This document shows positions 1 to 4,628 of a DNA stretch of 5,078 nt, piece by piece. The notes below the pieces were generated by a model, which had not been told where the DNA came from, made no database searches, and saw only the letters and a program-made list of their open reading frames with translations. Numbering within the stretch: the stretch's first letter is position 1; each line of letters opens with the position of its first letter. Origin of the DNA: Euryarchaeota archaeon UBA13 (GTDB lineage Archaea; Thermoplasmatota; Poseidoniia; Poseidoniales; Poseidoniaceae); contig DAHU01000090.1 of the NCBI GenBank assembly GCA_002495945.1, positions 500 through 5,577 of the forward strand, given 5' to 3'. The translations under genes and the position numbers were made by a program.

Positions 1-252
1 GGAACTTGGGACCCACACATTGACTTTGGTGAATATCCGGAAGGTGTTGAGGTGATTTCTGATATTGCAGATGCAAAGGGTTACGATATAGCCGTTTTAG
101 TTACTGCTCACAAAGCCTGTTTGAATCTCGACTGGGAGAAATTGCTTGGTCAAATGAGAACTCCACTAATCTACGATGGAAGAAGAGTTCTTGATCTAGA
201 ATCGCTCGATAAAGCGGGTTGGCAAACTTACGCTGTTGGCAAACCAGTTTGA
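1..252 (+). CDS. Nucleotide-sugar dehydrogenase (UDP-glucose/GDP-mannose type), C-terminal fragment
   Basis: The last 83 residues of a protein whose start lies left of the window; the frame is open from base 1 to the TGA at 250-252. The fragment matches the C-terminal UDP-binding domain of the UDP-glucose/UDP-N-acetylmannosamine/GDP-mannose dehydrogenases. An early TWDPH resembles the family's 'YDP' strand. DIAVLVTAHKA (about residues 29-39) is the usual 'D.vvl.t.H..f' strand, DW follows, and PLIYDGRRVLD (about 55-65) is the hallmark 'pvi.D.rn..d' strand that closes the domain. These cytosolic enzymes oxidise a nucleotide sugar twice with NAD+ to a uronate, a precursor of capsule, O-antigen or archaeal glycans. 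The catalytic Cys and the NAD-binding Rossmann domain are off-window, so the substrate cannot be named. The flippase and glycosyltransferase nearby support a surface-glycan role. Its stop codon directly abuts the stop codon of the opposing glutaredoxin gene. Confidence 0.85.
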   Translation, partial: GTWDPHIDFGEYPEGVEVISDIADAKGYDIAVLVTAHKACLNLDWEKLLGQMRTPLIYDGRRVLDLESLDKAGWQTYAVGKPV

Positions 253-274
253 TTATTGACGACCAGCATCAAAC
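247..274. repeat. Inverted repeat across the abutting stop codons of two convergent genes
   Basis: GTTTGAT (247-253) and ATCAAAC (268-274) are perfect 7-base inverted copies around a 14-base loop. The left arm contains the dehydrogenase stop (250-252) and the first base of the opposing stop (253-255). RNA from either strand could form a 7-bp hairpin at its 3' end, so it may help end or protect both transcripts. No T-run follows on either side, so it is not a standard intrinsic terminator. A 7-bp match can also arise by chance. Confidence 0.35.
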
Positions 275-570
275 ATTTCTCTTAGGCTACCATCTTGTAG
301 CATCTCAAGAGCAATATCAGAGCCGCCAATGAGTTCTCCATGCACGAAAACTTGTGGCATAGTTGGGAAATCCGACCAAGCACATACTGATGGAATAGCT
401 CTTGGGTCAGTCAGAATATTGACCGCAGCAAATGGTTCTCCAAGTTGTTGCAATACCTGTGCGGCTCGGTTAGAAAATCCACACTGTGCATTATTTGGCG
501 TTCCTTTCATGAACAATACCAAGGCATGTTCGTCGACTATTGCTTGCAATTCTTTTTCTGTCCAATCCAT
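253..570 (-). CDS. grxD: Monothiol (CGFS) glutaredoxin, Grx4/GrxD type
   Basis: A 105-residue single-domain thioredoxin-fold protein, a normal length for bacterial GrxD/Grx4. Numbered from the ATG at 570, it shows LFMKGTP (19-25), the monothiol active site CGFS (30-33), the cis-proline loop PTMPQVFV (69-76) and the glutathione-binding GGSDI (82-86). Such proteins bind a glutathione-ligated [2Fe-2S] cluster as a homodimer, or as a heterodimer with BolA, and pass the cluster on in the cytosol. The gene directly upstream encodes that partner. A GTG at 579 would add three residues and overlap the bolA stop as GTGA. The ATG at 570 is preferred because AAGGAG (584-579) sits 8 bases before it but immediately against the GTG. 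The stop TAA (255-253) touches the convergent dehydrogenase stop with no gap. The family call is firm; the exact start is likely. Confidence 0.95.
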   Translation of the reverse strand: MDWTEKELQAIVDEHALVLFMKGTPNNAQCGFSNRAAQVLQQLGEPFAAVNILTDPRAIPSVCAWSDFPTMPQVFVHGELIGGSDIALEMLQDGSLREMFDAGRQ

Positions 571-575
571 ATTTT

Positions 576-893
576 TCACTCCTTATTTCTCATGATTCGC
601 TTAATGTGAACTCCTTGTCCACCACCGTGAGGGTCAAATGCTGTGTCACCTGCTGTTTCTGCTTGCTTTGGTGTCATACACTTCAAGTCAAGCGCGTGAA
701 TTGGATGTGGGATGTGTTGCTTCATTACCGCAAGAACCTGTTTTTGACGTTGTAGTGGCCTTACACCCTCGAAGTCTTCACAGATTACCCTGACGTGGAA
801 ATGGTCGCCGGAACCGTGCAAATCAATCACTTCGACCACTGCGTTTGGCACTGCTTTCAAAACTTCAGATTCAATCCAACTAGCCTCAACCAT
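576..893 (-). CDS. bolA: BolA-family protein (IbaG/YrbA-like) with a His/Gly-rich C-terminal tail
   Basis: A 105-residue protein. Residues 1-78 form the BolA fold: an N-terminal helix (IESEVLKAVP), then the core GSGDHFHVRV (27-36), EDFEG (39-43), the helix RQKQVLAVMKQHI (49-61) and the closing strand IHALDLKCMTP (65-75). BolA proteins form [2Fe-2S] heterodimers with CGFS glutaredoxins, and that partner is encoded immediately downstream. At the 'RHR' position of classic BolA, normally a conserved His, this protein has RQK, as in E. coli IbaG from memory. It therefore looks IbaG-like, and cluster ligation may rely on other residues such as His31, His33 or Cys38. About 27 residues follow the fold (79-105), including DPHGGGQGVH (87-96) and a basic end, beyond the usual 75-90 residue family length. 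The start is the ATG at 893, with GAGGTG (904-899) 5 bases upstream. The two-gene operon is very tight: 5 bases separate TGA from the glutaredoxin ATG. Confidence 0.92.
   Translation of the reverse strand: MVEASWIESEVLKAVPNAVVEVIDLHGSGDHFHVRVICEDFEGVRPLQRQKQVLAVMKQHIPHPIHALDLKCMTPKQAETAGDTAFDPHGGGQGVHIKRIMRNKE
579..584 (-). promoter_or_regulatory. Ribosome binding site of the glutaredoxin gene, adjoining the bolA stop
   Basis: On the minus strand AAGGAG lies 8 bases before the ATG at 570 and runs straight into the bolA stop codon (TGA, 578-576, reading AAGGAGTGA). The last two bolA sense codons therefore double as the Shine-Dalgarno site of the next gene, an arrangement expected to couple translation of the two partners. 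It also argues against the GTG at 579 as start, since the site would leave no spacer. Confidence 0.7.
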
Positions 894-980
894 GCTCGCA
901 CCTCGTTAAGGGCTTACAAAACCATCATTTGAACATGTGGTATAGAGTATGCTTCAAATGAAGTAGGCTAAGGCAGCATT
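894..980. promoter_or_regulatory. Divergent promoter region between the bolA-grx operon and the flippase gene
   Basis: These 87 bases must hold promoters for both the minus-strand bolA-grx operon and the plus-strand flippase gene. The only AT-rich core is TATAGAGTAT at 941-950. It lies about 31-40 bases upstream of the flippase ATG and about 48-57 bases upstream of the bolA ATG, suitable for a TATA box or -10 element on either strand. I cannot tell which, and no convincing paired -35/-10 was found. The core is framed by a strong inverted repeat, listed separately. Weak TAAGG (969-973) sits 7 bases before the flippase ATG, and GAGGTG (904-899) precedes bolA. Confidence 0.5.
923..963. repeat. 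Paired 12-base inverted sites (TTCAAATGA core), candidate operator
   Basis: CTTCAAATGAAG (952-963) is itself a 5+2+5 palindrome (CTTCA-AA-TGAAG). The reverse complement of 923-934 reads GTTCAAATGATG and matches it at 10 of 12 positions. TCATTTGAA (925-933) and TTCAAATGA (953-961) are perfect 9-base inverted copies. The pairing continues inward through CAT/ATG with one bulged base (952), giving a 12-bp arm and a 12-base loop (937-948). The site centres are 29 bases apart, near three helical turns, and flank the TATA-like core at 941-950. That geometry suits a dimeric or tetrameric regulator controlling both divergent promoters. A hairpin in a 5' leader is the alternative. Confidence 0.55.
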
Positions 981-2447
981 ATGGCCGAACCAGTTGAACA
1001 GGAAACTGGTCGCGAATTAAACATGGGTAGAGACTCCGGCTGGTTAATCGGTGCCGATATTATCGCAGTATTCCTTGCTTTGATAGGCCAAATTGTTCTG
1101 ACTCGGGCTCTTATCACTGAGGATTATGGAATATTCATCATCGCCTTGGATATATTTGCGACAACCTTCCTAATTATCGACTTAGGCCTACCAACAATTC
1201 TAACCAGGGATGGCGCAAATTCTGTTGCTAAAATATGGGATGCAATTTGGCGCATATACCGTATCCAGGCAATATGTATGATACCATTTGTTTTGATTTC
1301 TCTTGTTGGCGTGACTCTACTGGTAGATGATTGGAGCGCATTCTTACCGGTTGTAATCACCTGTATGTTGGTTGCTCTTGCCCACATTTTTTCCTATGCG
1401 CCGCGCTCCGGCCTGCGTGCAGCAGGTTATGCTTGGATGGAAGCTTGGACCAAGGTTATCGAACGATGTTGCGCCATGATTGGCTATCTTATTTTGTATT
1501 ATCTTGGCAGTAGTTCAGTTGAAAGTTATGCCCTTGCATTCTTGATAGGAGCACTGAGTGGCTTAGTTTCTGCGCTTTGGTTTGCTAGTGTGAGATTGAG
1601 GAGGCCGAGCAAACAAGCCAATTGGGAGGATTTGGGTGAATGTTGGACGGACAATAAATCACTAATCCTTCAATCCCTACCATTTGCTATAACCTTGGGA
1701 ATTCTACCATATGTAATCAGAATTGAAAAGTTCATTGTCGCTGGGATGATTGGCGTTGATGCCGCAGCATTATTTCATGTCGCTCAAATTGCATGGCTAG
1801 CAGGATTAGTGGTCCCTCAAGCAATGCGCGCAGCCTTACTCCCTATTCTAGGACAACGCAGAAACGATGATGTCAAATTCTTTGCCTCCATCGAGAAGTC
1901 GCTCGATCTGTGTTTCGGTTTATTGCCAGTTGGATTATTTGGTGGAGCGCTACTAATCCATTATTTGCTACCGATAGCATTTCCATCGCAATACACCGAC
2001 GGAAGTCTTGGTGCTTCAGCCGTTGATTTGTTTATGATTTTACTAATTGGGTGGTGCTTGACTTTACTCGCTACCCCAAGTTATACGGCACTCCAAGCTG
2101 GAGAAAATCCGTGGAAATTCACCTTGTTTATTGGCTTAGTAGTAGTTTTTGCAACAGTTACAGGATTCCTATTAATTGGTTCGATGGTAGATTCTGACTC
2201 CAACGGTTTGTATGGTGCTGCTATTGCATCAACTATTTCCTCAGCATTTCTATTGCTTGCATCGCTTCATTTAGCAAAACTTTGGGTGATTGTAAGACAG
2301 CGAAAAACCGAGTTCACAGCTAGTATTGTTTTAGCCTCAATAACCTGTATCGGTTTCATTACAAATTCACTAATCGCACTCAGTGGTTTGGTGTTATTCA
2401 TGTTTGTTCCAAGAGGTTGGAAATCAGTGATTGCCACTGATTCTTGA
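981..2447 (+). CDS. Polysaccharide/lipid-linked glycan flippase (MOP superfamily, Wzx-like)
   Basis: A 488-residue integral membrane protein, the usual size of Wzx/RfbX-type flippases. By eye there are about 12-14 hydrophobic segments, near residues 21-43, 49-70, 95-115, 120-139, 163-175, 182-203, 231-257, 261-285, 309-331, 346-366, 380-401, 409-434 and 445-476. The first two spans follow the typical MOP opening: GRDSGWLIG (16-24), then LTRALITEDYG (40-50) and LGLPTILTRD (68-77). Family members move undecaprenyl- or dolichyl-linked oligosaccharides across the cytoplasmic membrane before polymerisation or transfer. Long C-terminal variation is common, and the substrate cannot be inferred. The start is the ATG at 981, with TAAGG 7 bases upstream. 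An ATG at 1023 (residue 15) would still keep every span and is possible. The 3' end overlaps the opposing glycosyltransferase gene by 50 bases. Confidence 0.88.
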   Translation: MAEPVEQETGRELNMGRDSGWLIGADIIAVFLALIGQIVLTRALITEDYGIFIIALDIFATTFLIIDLGLPTILTRDGANSVAKIWDAIWRIYRIQAICMIPFVLISLVGVTLLVDDWSAFLPVVITCMLVALAHIFSYAPRSGLRAAGYAWMEAWTKVIERCCAMIGYLILYYLGSSSVESYALAFLIGALSGLVSALWFASVRLRRPSKQANWEDLGECWTDNKSLILQSLPFAITLGILPYVIRIEKFIVAGMIGVDAAALFHVAQIAWLAGLVVPQAMRAALLPILGQRRNDDVKFFASIEKSLDLCFGLLPVGLFGGALLIHYLLPIAFPSQYTDGSLGASAVDLFMILLIGWCLTLLATPSYTALQAGENPWKFTLFIGLVVVFATVTGFLLIGSMVDSDSNGLYGAAIASTISSAFLLLASLHLAKLWVIVRQRKTEFTASIVLASITCIGFITNSLIALSGLVLFMFVPRGWKSVIATDS

Positions 2448-3486
2448 CATAAGCAAAAGAGTATTCTTCTGGCAATTCAAATCCCTCTTGCCAGTCATGC
2501 TTCAGTACCGATTCAATGGCGTCAGCTAATTTTTTTGGTTCATATTCTGCAACTAAACAAAACTCTGGCAAATAATTCCCCACATCACCTACATCAACAG
2601 AAACCACTGGAGTACCACAAATTAATGATTCTCTAGCGACCAATGGTGATGCTTCTCGATTTGAGGTTATCAAAGTGACATTGGCCACTAACATACGGTC
2701 CCAGACAATGGTTCGTGGTTGTTGCCGTAGTGTCGTGACACCAACTATCCAACCCCTCGTCTCTAATTCTTCACAAGTTTGTAAGGCAAGATAATGATTC
2801 TTTTCTGGTCTTCTTGGATCGGCTGGGAATAGTATATCCAATTTTTCTTTGCGCCAGCGTCCACGCCAATTTTTTGGTTTAGTTTGCCATTCCTCCTCCA
2901 CAGCAGTATGGCATTTTATCACAGAATGATTAGTAATTCCACAATCTTTTGCTACGTCTGCCAAGCGTTGTGAAACCGTGATGATTTGATCGGCTTGTTT
3001 GGCTAATCTTAAGATGTGATTGCTAGTATTTTTGTCTTGCAAACCAACATCGAAGTCATGGCCATGGACTACTGCAACCCAGGGTATCTGCCACTGCTTA
3101 GCAAGACGATTAGCCAATTCAGATACCGGCCATATTGTATGACAAACAATCAATTCTGGTCGCCAATCAGACAACCATTTAGTAACGCTTTTGGAGATTT
3201 TTCTCATACTTCTGATTGTCAATGATGGATAAGGGTGACCGGGGAGTCCCCAAAACCGCGGAGCAAAGACACTCACCTCGCCGTGCTCAAAGTTTGTTGG
3301 TGCTTTGGCCACTCCAGTAAGTGTTGAGCGCCTTGATTCTTGGTACTTCAGCATCCTTGGTAACGGATTTATGACTTTGACCTCATGACCTAATGACGTT
3401 AATACGGCGGCGTTATCACTGACAAATGTGCCGCGGGCAACATTTGTCGGTAATGGATACACCAAAGATACAACAAGGATGCGCAC
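2398..3486 (-). CDS. GT4-family glycosyltransferase (GT-B fold)
   Basis: A 362-residue protein with the two-Rossmann-domain GT-B layout of GT4 retaining glycosyltransferases. The N-terminal acceptor domain opens with RILVVSLVYP (2-11), then GTFVSD (19-24) and the glycine loop region SLGHEVKVI (31-39). HGHDF (141-145) and ITVSQRLAD (169-177) are typical interdomain elements. The C-terminal donor domain shows FPADPRRPEKN (220-230), equivalent to the 'GR...KN/KG' phosphate-binding motif. It also has the E-x7-E signature, Glu278 and Glu286 in REASPLVARES, followed by CGTPVVSVDVGD (290-301). These cytosolic or membrane-associated enzymes transfer sugar from a nucleotide donor; donor and acceptor are not readable from sequence. 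The start is GTG at 3486, set by GGTGA (3495-3491) 4 bases upstream and by the family N-terminus. It is second in a likely operon, 18 bases after rpe. The final 50 bases overlap the flippase gene in antisense. Confidence 0.9.
   Translation of the reverse strand: MRILVVSLVYPLPTNVARGTFVSDNAAVLTSLGHEVKVINPLPRMLKYQESRRSTLTGVAKAPTNFEHGEVSVFAPRFWGLPGHPYPSLTIRSMRKISKSVTKWLSDWRPELIVCHTIWPVSELANRLAKQWQIPWVAVVHGHDFDVGLQDKNTSNHILRLAKQADQIITVSQRLADVAKDCGITNHSVIKCHTAVEEEWQTKPKNWRGRWRKEKLDILFPADPRRPEKNHYLALQTCEELETRGWIVGVTTLRQQPRTIVWDRMLVANVTLITSNREASPLVARESLICGTPVVSVDVGDVGNYLPEFCLVAEYEPKKLADAIESVLKHDWQEGFELPEEYSFAYVKNQWQSLISNLLEQT
2409..2442. other. Two adjacent hairpins inside the convergent coding overlap
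   Basis: CCAA-GAGG-TTGG (2409-2420) is followed one base later by AATCAGTG (2422-2429), loop ATTGC, and CACTGATT (2435-2442), a perfect 8-bp stem with a 5-base loop. Both lie inside the 2398-2447 region, where the flippase and glycosyltransferase genes overlap tail to tail, so both mRNAs would carry the hairpins just before their stop codons. A role in 3' end formation or stability of both transcripts is plausible. There is no adjoining T-tract on either strand, so it is not a standard intrinsic terminator. Confidence 0.4.
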
Positions 3487-3490
3487 ATTG

Positions 3491-3495
3491 TCACC
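3491..3495 (-). promoter_or_regulatory. Ribosome binding site selecting the GTG start of the glycosyltransferase gene
   Basis: On the minus strand GGTGA lies 4 bases before the GTG at 3486. It is complementary to the UCACC portion of the 16S rRNA 3' end. The site sits in the 18-base gap after the rpe stop. An ATG at 3488-3486, overlapping the GTG, is out of frame with the glycosyltransferase, so the GTG is the only start that fits both the site and the family's N-terminal strand. Confidence 0.6.
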
Positions 3496-3504
3496 ATCGC
3501 TGTG

Positions 3505-4179
3505 TCATACTTCAAGGGCTGTATGTAAAATTTGTAAATTTTCTTTGATGGTTCCTCGGTCATTGAATAATCCGGAGCCAACCACGCAATTTGATACACC
3601 CCACTCGCCAACCATGGCGATGTTGTGAGCTTTTATGCCACCATCAATCTGAATTTGCACTGGCCTTCCACCGTTTGCCACTTGATTATCAATCAAAGAC
3701 TTCAATCGCCTGATTTTCCCTTCTACTGAACTAATGAAGGATTGTCCACCGAAGCCAGGATTTACACTCATAATTAGTACCAAGTCAAGGTCAGGTAGAA
3801 TTTCAGTAATTGACTCAATTGAAGTTGATGGATTGAGAACGACACCGACAGTCGCACCGGCATCTCTGATAGCGGTAACCAACCTGTGTAAATGAGTTAC
3901 TGCCTCGACGTGAACAGAAATGTGGTCACAACCAGCATTAACATAATCCATGTAACACTCTTCAGCATTGCTAATCATCAAATGAGCGTCGAAAATGATA
4001 TCTTTTGACAGACTTTCTCGAAGGGATTTAATCACTGGTGGGCCAAACGTCATATTTGGCACGAAATTGCCATCCATGACATCTAAGTGAAGTCTGTCGA
4101 GGCCTGCATCTATTGCTTGTTGACAAGATTCAGCCAAATTTGAGAGGTCAGCGGTCAGGATACTCGGCGCGATTATCAT
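3505..4179 (-). CDS. rpe: Ribulose-phosphate 3-epimerase
   Basis: A 224-residue (beta/alpha)8-barrel enzyme, normal for the family. It interconverts D-ribulose 5-phosphate and D-xylulose 5-phosphate in the cytosolic pentose phosphate pathway. Motifs in order are IAPSIL (3-8), HLDVMDGNFVPN (31-42) with metal/catalytic His31 and Asp33, DAHLM (64-68) with metal ligand His66, SVNPGFGGQ (138-146) of the flexible active-site lid, and IQIDGGI (176-182) with catalytic Asp179. The phosphate-binding loop is VVGSGLF (199-205). All key residues are present. The ATG at 4179 gives the family-typical N-terminus. An ATG at 4194 (adding MDCSD) and a TTG at 4251 are also in frame after an upstream TAA (4260-4258). 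None has a strong ribosome site at the right distance, so the message may be leaderless or nearly so. It probably leads an operon with the glycosyltransferase gene. Why an epimerase is paired with a glycosyltransferase is unclear. Confidence 0.95.
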   Translation of the reverse strand: MIIAPSILTADLSNLAESCQQAIDAGLDRLHLDVMDGNFVPNMTFGPPVIKSLRESLSKDIIFDAHLMISNAEECYMDYVNAGCDHISVHVEAVTHLHRLVTAIRDAGATVGVVLNPSTSIESITEILPDLDLVLIMSVNPGFGGQSFISSVEGKIRRLKSLIDNQVANGGRPVQIQIDGGIKAHNIAMVGEWGVSNCVVGSGLFNDRGTIKENLQILHTALEV

Positions 4180-4292
4180 GTCAGAACAATCCATTCCAAC
4201 CAACGGTTTCTCATGAGCATTGTGTAAAAAATTGTATTTTCTGTCGCACAAAGTCTCTTAATGCTCCTGTCGTAGGGGTCTATAGTGAGAAC
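4180..4292. promoter_or_regulatory. Divergent promoter region between rpe and thioredoxin
   Basis: About 113 bases (98 if rpe starts at 4194) must contain the promoters for both genes. The most AT-rich block is TAAAAAATTGTATTTT at 4225-4240, about 53-68 bases before the thioredoxin ATG and 46-61 bases upstream of the rpe ATG at 4179; on the minus strand it reads AAAATACAATTTTTTA. CTCATGAG (4210-4217) is a perfect 8-base palindrome. TTGTG (4220-4224) and CACAA (4247-4251) form a short inverted pair around the AT block. These are weak signals and no single promoter can be fixed. AGTGAG (4284-4289), just before the ATG at 4293, may serve as the thioredoxin ribosome site. Confidence 0.4.
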
Positions 4293-4622
4293 ATGGGTGA
4301 AGTTAGAGCAGTTAACGATTCAGAGTATGAGAATTCAATCAAGGATAGTGAATGGGTTCTAGTCGATTTTTGGGCTCCTTGGTGCGGACCATGCAAAGCG
4401 CTAGCTCCAGTGCTCGAGCAAGTCGCCGGTGAGCGTGAAATTTTAATTGCTAAGGTAGATACAGACTCAAACCCAGCCAATGCGGCCAAACTTGGCGTAA
4501 GAGGAATCCCAGCACTATTCCTATATCACAATGGAAACCTCGTCGGCAGGCAAAGCGGCGCAATGCCAAAGCCCGCACTATTGAACTGGATTGACCAGCA
4601 CATGACTGCTGACGATTTCTGA
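4293..4622 (+). CDS. trxA: Thioredoxin
   Basis: A 109-residue single-domain thioredoxin, the classic TrxA length. It shows VLVDFWAPWCGPCK (22-35), with the redox pair Cys31 and Cys34 in WCGPC and the buried Asp25, followed by Pro39 of the kinked helix. VDTDSNPANAAKLGVRGIPA (55-74) includes the cis-Pro73 loop. A closing GxxVGRQSGAMPKPALLNWI pattern (about 81-100) completes the fold. There is no signal peptide or membrane span, so it is a cytosolic disulfide reductase for ribonucleotide reductase, peroxiredoxins and other targets, recharged by a thioredoxin reductase not seen here. The frame is open further upstream (from 4113) but that part is antisense to rpe. The ATG at 4293 fits the family N-terminus, with GTGA 4 bases upstream. 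It is divergent from rpe and convergent with the ATPase gene, 6 bases apart. Confidence 0.95.
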   Translation: MGEVRAVNDSEYENSIKDSEWVLVDFWAPWCGPCKALAPVLEQVAGEREILIAKVDTDSNPANAAKLGVRGIPALFLYHNGNLVGRQSGAMPKPALLNWIDQHMTADDF

Positions 4623-4628
4623 GTCAAC

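Noticed and set aside
329..755. Plus-strand open frames opposite grx and bolA (329-595 and 540-755)
   Set aside because: They are antisense to two well-supported genes, are rich in Cys/Ser/Thr with no recognisable domain, and lack ribosome sites. They look like reading-frame shadows.
1124..1513. Open frames at 1124-1387 (-) and 1331-1513 (+) inside the flippase gene
   Set aside because: Both lie wholly inside a convincing membrane-protein gene, and their translations show no domain or sensible composition.
2530..2536. Seven-T run about 80 bases past the flippase stop, as a terminator
   Set aside because: It lies inside the glycosyltransferase coding sequence (Lys-Lys codons on the other strand) with no hairpin before it. 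A U-tract terminator is possible but not supported.
3016..3628. Open frames at 3016-3225 (+), 3399-3611 (-) and 3428-3628 (+)
   Set aside because: They overlap the glycosyltransferase and rpe genes in other frames and have no motif or start signal of their own.
4113..4292. Sixty-residue N-terminal extension of thioredoxin
   Set aside because: The frame is open upstream, but the first part is antisense to the rpe coding start and the rest is promoter region. The family N-terminus and GTGA site fit the ATG at 4293. The CxxC-like residues in this stretch are coincidental.
4591..4627. TTGAC/GTCAA and TGACT/AGTCA inverted pairs at the thioredoxin end as a terminator hairpin
   Set aside because: The stems are only 5 bp with loops of 14-27 bases and no T-tract, so they are well within chance expectation.
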